The notes under the pieces were generated by a model. That model saw nothing but the letters and a program-made list of their open reading frames with translations, did not search any database and had not been told where the DNA came from. A stretch of 61,861 nucleotides of DNA, taken from positions 609-62,469 of the forward strand of contig DJRG01000057.1 of assembly GCA_002438845.1 (NCBI GenBank), in the 5' to 3' direction. A program made the position numbers and the translations under genes. Each line of letters opens with the position of its first letter. Positions within the stretch are counted from its first letter, which is position 1. This DNA is from Bacteroidales bacterium UBA6366. Its GTDB lineage: Bacteria; Bacteroidota; Bacteroidia; Bacteroidales; UBA932. Shown one piece after another: positions 24,257-31,933 of the stretch.

Positions 24257-25104
24257 TAATTAATAATCCGCAACTCCTCAGGAGTGTAGAGAATGGAATC
24301 AATGAAATCCGGAGCGACATGAGCAAGGAGCATGAATATTCCAAAAGCCACCAAGACCACTCCTATCATGCTTGCCGCCACAATCGCGGCAACCTTCCAC
24401 CCACGCTTATTTTTCTCTCTCGGAACTTCCTTGTCATCCGCCGCATGGGTATCTTCAGAGTTCCGGTCTTCCTCATGGCTCCGGTCTTCCTCCGGTCGCT
24501 GCTCTTCTTCCGGTCGCTGAGCCTGTCGAAGCGACTCTTTCGAAGAAACAGAATCCGCAGGTCCGGTCGCTTCGACAGGCCCAGCGACCGACGGGAATGG
24601 CTCAGCAACCGTCTCCGCGGCATCACCGACAAGCTCACGAAGCGCAGCCACACCCTGGGCGACCTCTTCCGGAGTCTCCTCGTGCGTCTTCAGCGAAACC
24701 GACTCCAACCCTACCCCGTAAGGATAGATGTCCAAATCCTCATCAGCGATAAAGAAAAAAGCATTCTCCTTAGTGGCGCGCAAACGCCCCAATCCCGGAA
24801 AAACCACAATCTTCTTGGTCTGAAGCGTGCTCCTCAACCCAGAGATGAATTCCGAGATGATCTTCATGGAAGTCTCGGGATCAGTCCCGTTCGCCTTGGA
24901 ATAGAACTCCGTCAACAGCCTGTCTTCCTCAGATCCCCGCTGCCTGAAAGACAATCTGCGGTAAGGAGGGTTGATCGTGTAGCCCTTGTCAGAAAACGTC
25001 GAAGGCATGACCTCGGAGACGAAAGTCCCCAAGCCAGGCAACGTAACCCCATCATTGTCAAGGATTAGCCCCTTGACCATCTCTGAAAACAAGTCTATGT
25101 CCAT
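24253..25104 (-). CDS. HU-CCDC81-type domain protein with C-terminal membrane anchor
   Basis: 283 residues. The N-terminal half has two HU-like regions of the Bacteroidota HU-CCDC81 type (VTLPGLGTFVSEVMPSTFSDKGYTINPPYRRLSF and KKIVVFPGLGRLRATKENAFFF). A disordered acidic stretch (about 165-225) follows, partly made of translated palindromic repeats (GPVEAT, SLRQAQRPEEEQRPEEDR). The protein ends with one membrane helix (VAAIVAASMIGVVLVAFGIFML) and a short tail. Proteins of this type often accompany SPOR domains and cell-wall functions; no SPOR is visible here. It is the first gene of the minus-strand operon, and its probable promoter (TACCTTTG, complement of 25128-25135) is back to back with the tRNA promoter. 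Confidence 0.75.
   Translation of the reverse strand: MDIDLFSEMVKGLILDNDGVTLPGLGTFVSEVMPSTFSDKGYTINPPYRRLSFRQRGSEEDRLLTEFYSKANGTDPETSMKIISEFISGLRSTLQTKKIVVFPGLGRLRATKENAFFFIADEDLDIYPYGVGLESVSLKTHEETPEEVAQGVAALRELVGDAAETVAEPFPSVAGPVEATGPADSVSSKESLRQAQRPEEEQRPEEDRSHEEDRNSEDTHAADDKEVPREKNKRGWKVAAIVAASMIGVVLVAFGIFMLLAHVAPDFIDSILYTPEELRIINY
24512..24589. repeat. inverted pair of REP-like palindromes inside the HU-CCDC81 gene
   Basis: GTCGCTGAGCCTGTCGAAG plus CGAC (24513-24535) faces an inverted copy, GGTCGCTTCGACAGG plus CCCAGCGACC (24565-24589), 29 bp away. Both are in frame. Unlike an intergenic REP, this pair encodes part of an acidic linker, where insertion would be harmless. Confidence 0.7.
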
Positions 25105-25157
25105 TTCCTTTCTCCGAGAAATTTACACAAAGGTACACAAAAAAAACTACAAAAAAA

Positions 25158-25188
25158 TTTGCATTAACCAGTTTTTGTTGTACCTTTG
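25158..25188 (+). promoter_or_regulatory. promoter of tRNA-Asn
   Basis: TTTG (25158-25161), 19 nt, TACCTTTG (25181-25188): a perfect match to the Bacteroidota sigma-ABfr consensus, placed 41 bp upstream of the tRNA. A divergent TACCTTTG on the other strand (25128-25135) probably starts the HU-CCDC81 operon. Confidence 0.8.
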
Positions 25189-25229
25189 CACTCCCGAAAG
25201 GAACAAACAACCAAAAAGGTTGAAAAAAT

Positions 25230-25303
25230 TCCTCAATAGCTCAGTTGGTTAGAGCACCTGACTGTTAATCAGGGGGTCGTAGGTTCAAGTCCTACTTGAG
25301 GAG
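25230..25303 (+). tRNA. tRNA-Asn (GTT)
   Basis: 74-nt cloverleaf: acceptor TCCTCAA/TTGAGGA, anticodon stem CCTGA/TCAGG with loop CTGTTAA, giving anticodon GTT. T arm is GTAGG-TTCAAGT-CCTAC and the discriminator is G. CCA is not encoded. Promoter and terminator flank it directly, so it is a single-gene unit. Confidence 0.97.
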
Positions 25304-25310
25304 CTCCTTT

Positions 25311-25344
25311 AAGCGCTTGCGGTTCGCAGGCGCTTTTCTTTTTG
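25311..25344 (+). terminator. intrinsic terminator after tRNA-Asn
   Basis: Hairpin AAGCGC(TTGCGGTTCGCAG)GCGCTT, in which TTGCG and CGCAG extend the stem, is followed by TTCTTTTTG. It lies 7 bp after the tRNA. Confidence 0.8.
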
Positions 25345-25407
25345 TCTCAATTCCGGATTTATCATTATCTTTGCGCTTCATTCCGGACACATTAAAGGAT
25401 TGGAATC

Positions 25408-25986
25408 ATGGCAGGAAGAAAGATTTTATTGGTTGTCGACGCGCAGAGAGACTTCATTGACGGTTCTCTGGCTGTGCCGGGCGCGGAGGCTATCATCCCG
25501 GAAATCAACAGGATCAAAGGAGGATTTGACAACGTGTACTTCACGCTGGACTGGCATCCGAAGGACCACTGCTCGTTCAAGGGGAACGGCGGGACATGGC
25601 CGGAGCACTGTGTCCACTACACAAAGGGAGCAAGTCTCGCTGACAGCCTCCTGGACGGGTTGGACGAGGCCAAGACCAGATTCATCCTGAAAGGACAGGA
25701 CAAGGCCCGGGAAGAGTATGGGGCGTTCTCGGAAGCGCCGCGCTCAAGTGACGCCGCTCATTTAGAGACCGGCGCCTCGGCAAGCGGACTGTTGTTCATG
25801 GCAGAGGACGAGGTGACCGTCTGCGGGATAGCGGCGGAGTTCTGCGTTCTGGAGACTCTAAAGAATGTCTTCCGGCTAAGCCAAGAGACTGGATTCAAGG
25901 TCAATGTGTTTCTGAAAGGCACGGCCGGATTCGACAGCACGCCGCTGCTGGAATGGATGGCAACAAACGGAGTGAAGGAATATTAA
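25408..25986 (+). CDS. pncA: nicotinamidase (PncA, isochorismatase-like)
   Basis: Hydrolyses nicotinamide to nicotinate for NAD recycling. The 192 residues carry the triad Asp11 (LLVVDAQRDF), Lys95 (RFILKGQD) and Cys146 (GIAAEFCVLET). Metal ligands Asp48, His50 and His54 (LDWHPKDH) are also present, and WPEHCV follows as in typical nicotinamidases. It lies between tRNA-Asn and the M64 peptidase, ending 18 bp from the convergent M64 gene. Not in an operon. Confidence 0.93.
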   Translation: MAGRKILLVVDAQRDFIDGSLAVPGAEAIIPEINRIKGGFDNVYFTLDWHPKDHCSFKGNGGTWPEHCVHYTKGASLADSLLDGLDEAKTRFILKGQDKAREEYGAFSEAPRSSDAAHLETGASASGLLFMAEDEVTVCGIAAEFCVLETLKNVFRLSQETGFKVNVFLKGTAGFDSTPLLEWMATNGVKEY

Positions 25987-26004
25987 CCCGCAAGTACCAT
26001 ATTC

Positions 26005-28131
26005 TTATTCATCTCTCAAGACCGGCGGAGCGAGAGGGACGAACGTCTTCTCGTCGAAGCCTTCCATCTGGTTTTCGTAGTAGGTCTGTGACACGGCCGA
26101 ACGGTTTGTCTCATCGTAGGCCGCAAAGGCCTCGAAATCATATTTCCATCCGCTCGGCTCGGACAATTTCATGATCCTCTTGTAGATGGCTTCCCTCGAA
26201 GGTGCGTTGAAGCCACCGGCGTTGTGCCGCATGATGCTGTAGTCTGTCGGCCTGTAGGCACCGTACCTGAAAGTAAGCCCTCCTTCATAAACCCCGACCT
26301 GCCCCGAATACCTCGGATCTGAAATGAAATGAGCCCAATGCACATCTTTCGGATCGCCGGTGACATCAGCGTTCGGATAGAAGCCGTAGTAGGAGAACCA
26401 CTTCTCATGTTTCTGGACATCACTCTCGGTGATTGTCTTATCGTAGAAATATTCATCCGCAAGCTTGGCAAACCCGTGGCCGCCAGCCTCATGGCGAAGG
26501 ACTTTTCCGAAGTCTCCGCTTTTGAAATTCACTATAGGGATGTAGGCTATCGCCCTGCCGTCCGACCACATGTAGGTGGTCCCGGCATACTTCGGGGAGT
26601 TAAGTATCACCAGTTCCAGCGTGTTCCTTACAGTAAGCCAATTGATTCCATCCACCTTGTAGGCGTACTGCCAGACCATGCTGTCGTTGCCTCCGACATA
26701 AGTTCCCGAACCGAACTTGCTCGAAAAGGCCGTGCTCCCGTCAAAGGTACTGCCATCCGACTCAACCGCAACGGAATACACGTCAAACCTGTCCCGGAAT
26801 GACCTGTAGGGTTCCTCGGCGAAAAACTCCTCCATCGTGCGGTCAGCCCATTCATCAAAAAATGAAATTCCAGTCAGTTCATCAGGCGTACAATCCTCTT
26901 CCGTAAAGCCGTCACCCATAATCACAATCTTTATTCCATTGCCGACAGAATGGGTCTGGAGAGTGTTGACTATGCCTTTCTGAAAAACCACAATCTTCTC
27001 TGAAATGCCGGCAGCCTTGTTTACAATCCTGACAACCGCGCTTCTGGGACTTCCATTCTTGTTTTTCTCGCAATGGAAGACAAGTTCATCCTGACGCATC
27101 GACCTGGTCTTAAGCCCTGAATATTTCAGCCATGATGCGGCCTCCTCAGGAATTTCCACGGAATAGTCCACATCTGTGGACACGGGAACGGTGAAATCCC
27201 CACTGCTCAAGGGAACTGAATATGCTTCCTCAGGCGTGATGACAGTGCCTTCTATGAAATCCAGACATCTTACCAATGTCTTGGAATCCCCCTCGTAAAC
27301 GAGCACGAAAATCTCTCCTGGAGTGAATGGGGAAGGAGAGGTCACCACGATTTCGCCTTCCGAACCATTGACCTTGTTTACACTCGCCTTCCATCCATTC
27401 TGTGCAAACGCCTTTACCACAACACTCCCCGAGGAGTTAAGGACCTTGTATTTCACAGACTTGGTTTCATCCGGGGCGAACTTTATCGTGCCGTAGTCAG
27501 GGAACTGGATGGCCAAGTCCAGTGACTTCTTGGCAAGTGAGAACACGGTGCCGTCCACAAGGGTGACAGACACTGAGTCCCCGTTGTCCTTGACAGAAGA
27601 AAAGAACGAGTCCCCGTCCTCGCCGTCTTCGCCCGTCGCCTTCGACAGCTTCGTCCAAGTCTTTTTCCCGTCATAAGAGACATACCACCAACCGTCATCG
27701 ATCTTCAGCTCCGGCGTGATCCCCTCAGCGCCGATCCTGTTGCCGGTCCCGTCGCCGTCGTAGATCCAATCCCCATCCAGGGTCCAGTAATATTTTCCGT
27801 CAGTATGTCGCCTTATTCCGATGGCAGGAGAATGGCCGTCCTCTCCGTTATAGATGGTGACCGAGCCACTTTTACTGAAAGAGATCGTGTAGCCGACAAC
27901 CGCTCCGTCCTTCTTGACCTCCGCCACATTAGTCACATAGTCATTGTCCTGCAATGCGTTGACGATGGTGCGCAATGTTTGCAGATCCTGATTGAACCCA
28001 CGGCACTGTTCTTCCAACGCCACTATACGGGCTTCATTCTCATTGACTTTGTTCCAGATCTCGGAATCATCGTACCTGCAGGAAACGAGCCCTGCAAGCA
28101 GAACAAAAAATACAAACAAAAAGTTCTTCAT
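26005..28131 (-). CDS. M64 (IgA peptidase-like) metallopeptidase lipoprotein with DUF4988 domain
   Basis: 708-residue lipoprotein (lipobox LVSC, Cys18). Residues 20-70 form a coiled coil (WNKVNENEARIVALEEQ). A DUF4988-type domain follows (DGHSPAIGIRRHTDGKYYWTLDGDWIYD), then BACON/Ig-like strands (about 230-390). The peptidase part from about 395 has VIMGDGFTEEDC and the zinc motif HEAGGHGFAKLADEY at His547. The motif is HExxxH, one residue longer than the HExxH of clostridial IgA proteases, with LxDEY kept. It is probably surface or periplasmic. Substrate is unknown; IgA cleavage should not be assumed. No obvious TAnnTTTG promoter precedes it (closest TAACTTTA). Confidence 0.85.
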   Translation of the reverse strand: MKNFLFVFFVLLAGLVSCRYDDSEIWNKVNENEARIVALEEQCRGFNQDLQTLRTIVNALQDNDYVTNVAEVKKDGAVVGYTISFSKSGSVTIYNGEDGHSPAIGIRRHTDGKYYWTLDGDWIYDGDGTGNRIGAEGITPELKIDDGWWYVSYDGKKTWTKLSKATGEDGEDGDSFFSSVKDNGDSVSVTLVDGTVFSLAKKSLDLAIQFPDYGTIKFAPDETKSVKYKVLNSSGSVVVKAFAQNGWKASVNKVNGSEGEIVVTSPSPFTPGEIFVLVYEGDSKTLVRCLDFIEGTVITPEEAYSVPLSSGDFTVPVSTDVDYSVEIPEEAASWLKYSGLKTRSMRQDELVFHCEKNKNGSPRSAVVRIVNKAAGISEKIVVFQKGIVNTLQTHSVGNGIKIVIMGDGFTEEDCTPDELTGISFFDEWADRTMEEFFAEEPYRSFRDRFDVYSVAVESDGSTFDGSTAFSSKFGSGTYVGGNDSMVWQYAYKVDGINWLTVRNTLELVILNSPKYAGTTYMWSDGRAIAYIPIVNFKSGDFGKVLRHEAGGHGFAKLADEYFYDKTITESDVQKHEKWFSYYGFYPNADVTGDPKDVHWAHFISDPRYSGQVGVYEGGLTFRYGAYRPTDYSIMRHNAGGFNAPSREAIYKRIMKLSEPSGWKYDFEAFAAYDETNRSAVSQTYYENQMEGFDEKTFVPLAPPVLRDE

Positions 28132-28228
28132 ATAATCTCCAACGATTGTTATAAAAGATAAAGTTACATTTAAAATTAGAATATTCGGTCACTTTTCGAA
28201 AAAACTCAATCAGAATTCCGGGAAATAG

Positions 28229-28259
28229 TTTGGAATTTCCGGAAAGATTGGTAACTTTG
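28229..28259 (+). promoter_or_regulatory. promoter of tRNA-Met
   Basis: TTTG (28229-28232), 19 nt, TAACTTTG (28252-28259): a perfect Bacteroidota promoter 36 bp upstream of the tRNA. Confidence 0.8.
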
Positions 28260-28295
28260 GAAAGATTTGTCCGCCCATCGAGGCGGATGACTACC

Positions 28296-28369
28296 GGTCC
28301 CATAGCTCAGTTGGTTAGAGCATCTGACTCATAATCAGGGGGTCGTAGGATCATGCCCTACTGGGACCA
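28296..28369 (+). tRNA. tRNA-Met (CAT), elongator type, atypical T loop
   Basis: 74 nt: acceptor GGTCCCA/TGGGACC, anticodon stem TCTGA/TCAGG, loop CTCATAA, so anticodon CAT. The paired G1-C72 and the body argue for elongator Met rather than initiator. tRNA-Ile2 (CAT modified) cannot be excluded by sequence alone. The T loop is ATCATGC instead of TTCNANN, changing positions 54 and 58. The body is otherwise nearly the same as the tRNA-Asn at 25230. CCA is not encoded. Confidence 0.9.
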
Positions 28370-28407
28370 CAAAGGGAGACGCGAAATTTTGCGTCTCCCT
28401 TTGTGGT
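28367..28407 (+). terminator. strong hairpin terminator overlapping the tRNA-Met 3' end
   Basis: A perfect 16-bp stem (28367-28382 with 28391-28406) encloses loop GAAATTTT and is followed by TTCTGTT. The stem's 5' arm includes the last three bases of the tRNA, so termination and tRNA 3' folding are coupled on the precursor. Confidence 0.75.
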
Positions 28408-28431
28408 TCTGTTGCCCCCGGCAAGGTTCCT

Positions 28432-28455
28432 GGCGCTTCGGCAGGCTCTGCGACC
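28432..28455. repeat. REP-like palindrome, single copy
   Basis: GGCGCTTCGGCAGG then CTCTGCGACC, a diverged member of the family with arms GTCGCT/AGCGAC, lies 7 bp beyond the stop of the LysM/M23 gene. Confidence 0.55.
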
Positions 28456-28462
28456 GGAGGCC

Positions 28463-29524
28463 CTACTTCACACGGAGTTTCCTGCCGAGACGGAGGGTGG
28501 TGGTCTCCTTGATGCCGTTGAGGCGGCAGATGGCTTTGACGGAGGTGTGATACTTCCGGGCAAGGGCACCGAGAGTGTCACCCTGACGAATCGTGTGATA
28601 CTGGGCAGCCGCAGCGGCTTTTCTCTCGGCTTCGGCCTTCTTGGCGGCTTCTTCCTTGTCCTTGGCGTCACCCTCAAGGATGTCTATCTCCTCCTGCTCG
28701 CTCTCCGGGACGTACTTGCTGTTGGCGTTGAGGTACTTCTTCTTAAGCACGAACAGCCTGTGCCTCAAGGTGCCCGAAGGAAAATCTATAAGCCATTGCG
28801 GGTCAAAGGCATAGCCCTTATAACGGGTCTCAAAATGGAGGTGAGGGCCAGTCGAGCGGCCGGTCGAGCCGCCAAGGCCGATGATCGTGCCGGCGTTCAC
28901 CCATTGGTCATCCTGCACATAAATCTTCGACAGATGCCCATAGAATGTCTCCAGGCCATTGTCATGACGGAGGACCACAAGGTTGCCGTAGCCCTTGTAG
29001 CGCTTGGACAGACGGACTTTGCCGTCAAAAGCAGCATAGACAGGTGTTCCTGTGTGCAAAGGAAGATCAACCCCCTGATGACGCCTCCTGTGACGATACC
29101 CGAACTTGGAATAGACCTCGTTCTGATGAGGGCATTTATACTCGCTTAGAGTATCCACAATCCAAAGGGCGATCTCATCAGGAAGCTCGTCAAGCGAGAC
29201 ATGATAGGGATCAGGGTAATCGTGGGTCCAATATTCATTGAATATCTTGTTGTCACGGGCATAGCCTGGCTCCTTGAAATACTTCCATGTGTTGTCGGAA
29301 AGCAGGAGTATCTTGATGTGAGGGTCCGCAGTGTCAATCGTGTCCAGCGCCTCCGCCCTGTTAGGGTCAAGCGACTGCACAGACTCCCGGGAAATCCTCG
29401 GGACAAGGATCTCAGCCTGTTTCTTGGTCTTTATCGTTGTGTCCTGGGCGAAAGAAGACACCGAAAACTGAACCATGGCCAGGGCGGCCACGACCGCACC
29501 GGCCCAAAATCTTCCGGAAATCAT
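28463..29524 (-). CDS. M23 endopeptidase with C-terminal LysM domain
   Basis: 353 residues with a signal peptide (VVAALAMVQFSVSSFA). The M23/LytM domain spans about 150-250 with zinc ligands in HRRRHQGVDLPLHTGTPVYA and TGPHLHFETR. An Ala/Glu/Lys-rich helix (KDKEEAAKKAEAERKAAAA) leads to a C-terminal LysM repeat (YHTIRQGDTLGALARKYHTSVKAICRLNG). It probably cuts peptide cross-links of peptidoglycan and binds glycan through LysM. It is last in the ruvX-def-phosphohexomutase operon. Confidence 0.9.
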   Translation of the reverse strand: MISGRFWAGAVVAALAMVQFSVSSFAQDTTIKTKKQAEILVPRISRESVQSLDPNRAEALDTIDTADPHIKILLLSDNTWKYFKEPGYARDNKIFNEYWTHDYPDPYHVSLDELPDEIALWIVDTLSEYKCPHQNEVYSKFGYRHRRRHQGVDLPLHTGTPVYAAFDGKVRLSKRYKGYGNLVVLRHDNGLETFYGHLSKIYVQDDQWVNAGTIIGLGGSTGRSTGPHLHFETRYKGYAFDPQWLIDFPSGTLRHRLFVLKKKYLNANSKYVPESEQEEIDILEGDAKDKEEAAKKAEAERKAAAAAQYHTIRQGDTLGALARKYHTSVKAICRLNGIKETTTLRLGRKLRVK

Positions 29525-29532
29525 CGGCTCAC

Positions 29533-30891
29533 CTACAGTTTAGCTCCGAATCTCTCCACAAGAAGATTCTTTGTCTCACCAACCTTTTCCTCTAAAAGCG
29601 CATCCGAAGTGGCCTCGCAGATAAACCTCAGGTAAGGCTCAGTGTTGGAAGGACGGATGTTGAACCACCAGTCAGGGAACTCGACCCTGTAGCCGTCAAA
29701 ATCCATCTCGGCCGTAGGCTTTTCCTTCGAGGTGAAATATTCCTTGACAGCGTCCATCGCGCCTTTCTTGTCGTCAAGACGGAAATTGATCTCGCCGGAG
29801 TTCTGATAGCGGGCGATCCTGCCGATGAGTTCGTGCAGGGTGACACCCTTCTTTTTCATGGCGGCCACGACCCTCAGGATCAGCATGGAGGCAAGCAGTC
29901 CGCTGTCCGAATAGAAGAAGTCGCGGAAATAATAGTGCCCGGCAAGTTCTCCGCCCCAGACACCGTCAAGCTCACGGAGTTTTCTCGCCGCAAAAGCGCG
30001 TCCCACCTTCCACGTGGCCATCCTGCATCCCATCGGAGTAAGGTACTCCCCTACCGCCTTGGAACTGCGGATGTCCTGAAGGACTATGCCGGTCTCGTGC
30101 CTTTCATCAACATAATAATGGCCGAGAACCGCAATCATAAGATCAGGAGAGACGAATTCGCCCTCGTTGTCCACAAACATCACACGGTCGGCGTCGCCAT
30201 CGTAGATCACACCAACGTCAGCGCCGGTTTTCTTCACCAAAGCCTGAAGCGGCTCGACATTCTTCGGGATGAGAGGATTCGGCTCGTGGTTCGGAAAATT
30301 GCCGTCCATCTCTTCGAATATGTAGGCCGGTTCGTCACCGAAAATCTCACGGGCGTAAAGGCTTGACATTCCGTTGGAAAGGTCGAACGCGATCTTGATG
30401 TCGGAATAGTCTCCCTTGAACTTCAGCAGGAAGTCAAGATAGTCTTTATGAATATCCTTGAGGATGACCTGTCCCCTCTTTTCGGCGACAGGGGTAGGCC
30501 TGCCGCTCTCGATCCACTCCTGGATCTGACCGAGGCCGGAATCCAGACCGACAGGAAGAGCGTTCTCCCTGGAGACCTTCATTCCGTTATATTCCTTTGG
30601 ATTATGCGAGGCAGTGATCTGCACCGAGGCCTTGAATCCGTAGTTGGCGGTCCCGAAATAAACCATCGGGGTCGTGCTGAGACCTATGTCATAGACATCG
30701 GCGCCGGCATCGGTGATACCTTTGAGAAGATATTCATGAATCTCCGGAGAGGAGACCCTACAGTCTCGGCCCACAAGAACCTTGTCTGTGTCAAGGAGTT
30801 CCGGAATAAAATAACCCACCTTGTAGGCGGTGTTACGATCGAAGTCAACGTTATAGACTCCGCGTATGTCATACGCGTGAAATGCACCCAT
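29533..30891 (-). CDS. phosphomannomutase/phosphoglucomutase
   Basis: 452 residues of the alpha-D-phosphohexomutase family, which interconverts hexose 6- and 1-phosphates. The active-site serine lies in ITASHNPKEYNGMK, the Mg loop is YDGDADRVMFVD, the sugar loop GGELAGHYYFRD and the phosphate site RPSNTEPYLRF. The GELAGH form of the sugar loop is seen in PMM/PGM enzymes rather than phosphoglucosamine mutase. It lies 11 bp after def. It supplies mannose-1-P or glucose-1-P for surface polysaccharides. Confidence 0.92.
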   Translation of the reverse strand: MGAFHAYDIRGVYNVDFDRNTAYKVGYFIPELLDTDKVLVGRDCRVSSPEIHEYLLKGITDAGADVYDIGLSTTPMVYFGTANYGFKASVQITASHNPKEYNGMKVSRENALPVGLDSGLGQIQEWIESGRPTPVAEKRGQVILKDIHKDYLDFLLKFKGDYSDIKIAFDLSNGMSSLYAREIFGDEPAYIFEEMDGNFPNHEPNPLIPKNVEPLQALVKKTGADVGVIYDGDADRVMFVDNEGEFVSPDLMIAVLGHYYVDERHETGIVLQDIRSSKAVGEYLTPMGCRMATWKVGRAFAARKLRELDGVWGGELAGHYYFRDFFYSDSGLLASMLILRVVAAMKKKGVTLHELIGRIARYQNSGEINFRLDDKKGAMDAVKEYFTSKEKPTAEMDFDGYRVEFPDWWFNIRPSNTEPYLRFICEATSDALLEEKVGETKNLLVERFGAKL

Positions 30892-30902
30892 AGTCGTAAT
30901 GT

Positions 30903-31457
30903 TTATTTAATTTTCGTGGCATACCTTGCAAAAACCTTTCCTTTCGCGATGTTCTGGAGCTTTTTCGAAATGATCTTCCTCCTTATGGGAGCGACATGAT
31001 CCACGAACAGGTCTCCGTCCAGATGGGACATCTCATGCTGCACCATGCGGCAGGCGAACTTGTCGAAAGTCTCGGTGACTTTCTCGAAATCCCCGTTGTA
31101 ATATTCAACGGTCATGCTCTGTGGCCTCACGACATCGCAGTAGATGCCGGGGATGCTGAGGCAGCCTTCGGAATATTCACATTTTTTCTCGCTTTCCTCC
31201 AGGATGACCGGGTTGATCATAACCCTCTTGAAATCGGCGAGATAAGGATAGACATCCGTCATCCCGGTGCCGTCAACGATGAGAATCCGCACGCTCTCCC
31301 CTACCTGCGGGGCGGCAAGTCCGCAGCCTTCCGACTTTGCGAGAGTCTCCTCCATGTCGGCCACCAACTTGGTGATCTTTTCCTTCTCGGACAAATCCGC
31401 CGGAGCGGCCTTCCGCCGGAGAACCTCCGAACCGTATAAATAAATAGGTAATATCAT
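30903..31457 (-). CDS. def: peptide deformylase
   Basis: Removes the formyl group from nascent N-terminal methionine. All three motifs are present: GCGLAAPQVG, EGCLSIPG with the metal Cys, and QHEMSHLDG with the two metal His and the catalytic Glu. The 184 residues are normal. It lies 12 bp after ruvX in the same operon. Confidence 0.96.
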   Translation of the reverse strand: MILPIYLYGSEVLRRKAAPADLSEKEKITKLVADMEETLAKSEGCGLAAPQVGESVRILIVDGTGMTDVYPYLADFKRVMINPVILEESEKKCEYSEGCLSIPGIYCDVVRPQSMTVEYYNGDFEKVTETFDKFACRMVQHEMSHLDGDLFVDHVAPIRRKIISKKLQNIAKGKVFARYATKIK

Positions 31458-31469
31458 AACTCTAACCTT

Positions 31470-31889
31470 TTAATTTCTGTTTGTCCTGTCCAGATAGCTC
31501 TGGAGGATGATCGCGGCGCTGATCCTGTCCACGGACGTCTTGTCGCGGCGATCCTTCGCCTTCATCCCGCCGTCAATCATCGCCCGGTGAGCCAGCACGG
31601 ACGTGAAGCGCTCATCCTCAAGGGTCACCGGAATGCCCGGAAAAGCCTTCGCGAGGTTCTTAAGGAATATGTCCACGTCGGCGGCGGCCTCGGACGGTTT
31701 GTTGTTCATGTTCATCGGATAGCCTACCACAAAACGGGTTATGGTCTCCTTTTGAGCATAACTTTTGATATATTCTATTATCTTTGCACCTGGAACTGTG
31801 TCCAGGGCTGAGGCAAATATACCAAGCGGATCGCTGACCGCGACCCCGACGCGCCTGCGTCCGTAATCTATGCCGATGATCCTGTCCAT
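31470..31889 (-). CDS. ruvX: Holliday junction resolvase-like RuvX (YqgF)
   Basis: 139-residue YqgF-fold nuclease with RIIGIDYGRRRVGVAVSD at the N-terminus and later VVGYPMNMNNKPSEAA, LEDERFTSVLA and KDRRDKTSVDRISAAIILQSYLD. The family is implicated in pre-16S rRNA 5' maturation and Holliday junction resolution. The start at 31889 is chosen over an ATG at 31922. A perfect promoter lies in between, so the transcript begins only a few bases before this ATG. Confidence 0.93.
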   Translation of the reverse strand: MDRIIGIDYGRRRVGVAVSDPLGIFASALDTVPGAKIIEYIKSYAQKETITRFVVGYPMNMNNKPSEAAADVDIFLKNLAKAFPGIPVTLEDERFTSVLAHRAMIDGGMKAKDRRDKTSVDRISAAIILQSYLDRTNRN

Positions 31890-31897
31890 GTAATCCG

Positions 31898-31928
31898 CAA
31901 AGTTAACGAAAAAGGCTTTCAAGTCAAA
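31898..31928 (-). promoter_or_regulatory. ruvX operon promoter giving a nearly leaderless mRNA
   Basis: On the minus strand TTTG (complement of 31925-31928), 19 nt, TAACTTTG (complement of 31898-31905): an exact consensus match. Transcription would start about 31891-31893, two to four bases before the ruvX ATG. The divergent M23 gene starts at 31934, only 6 bp outside the -33 box. Confidence 0.75.
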
Positions 31929-31933
31929 ATCTT

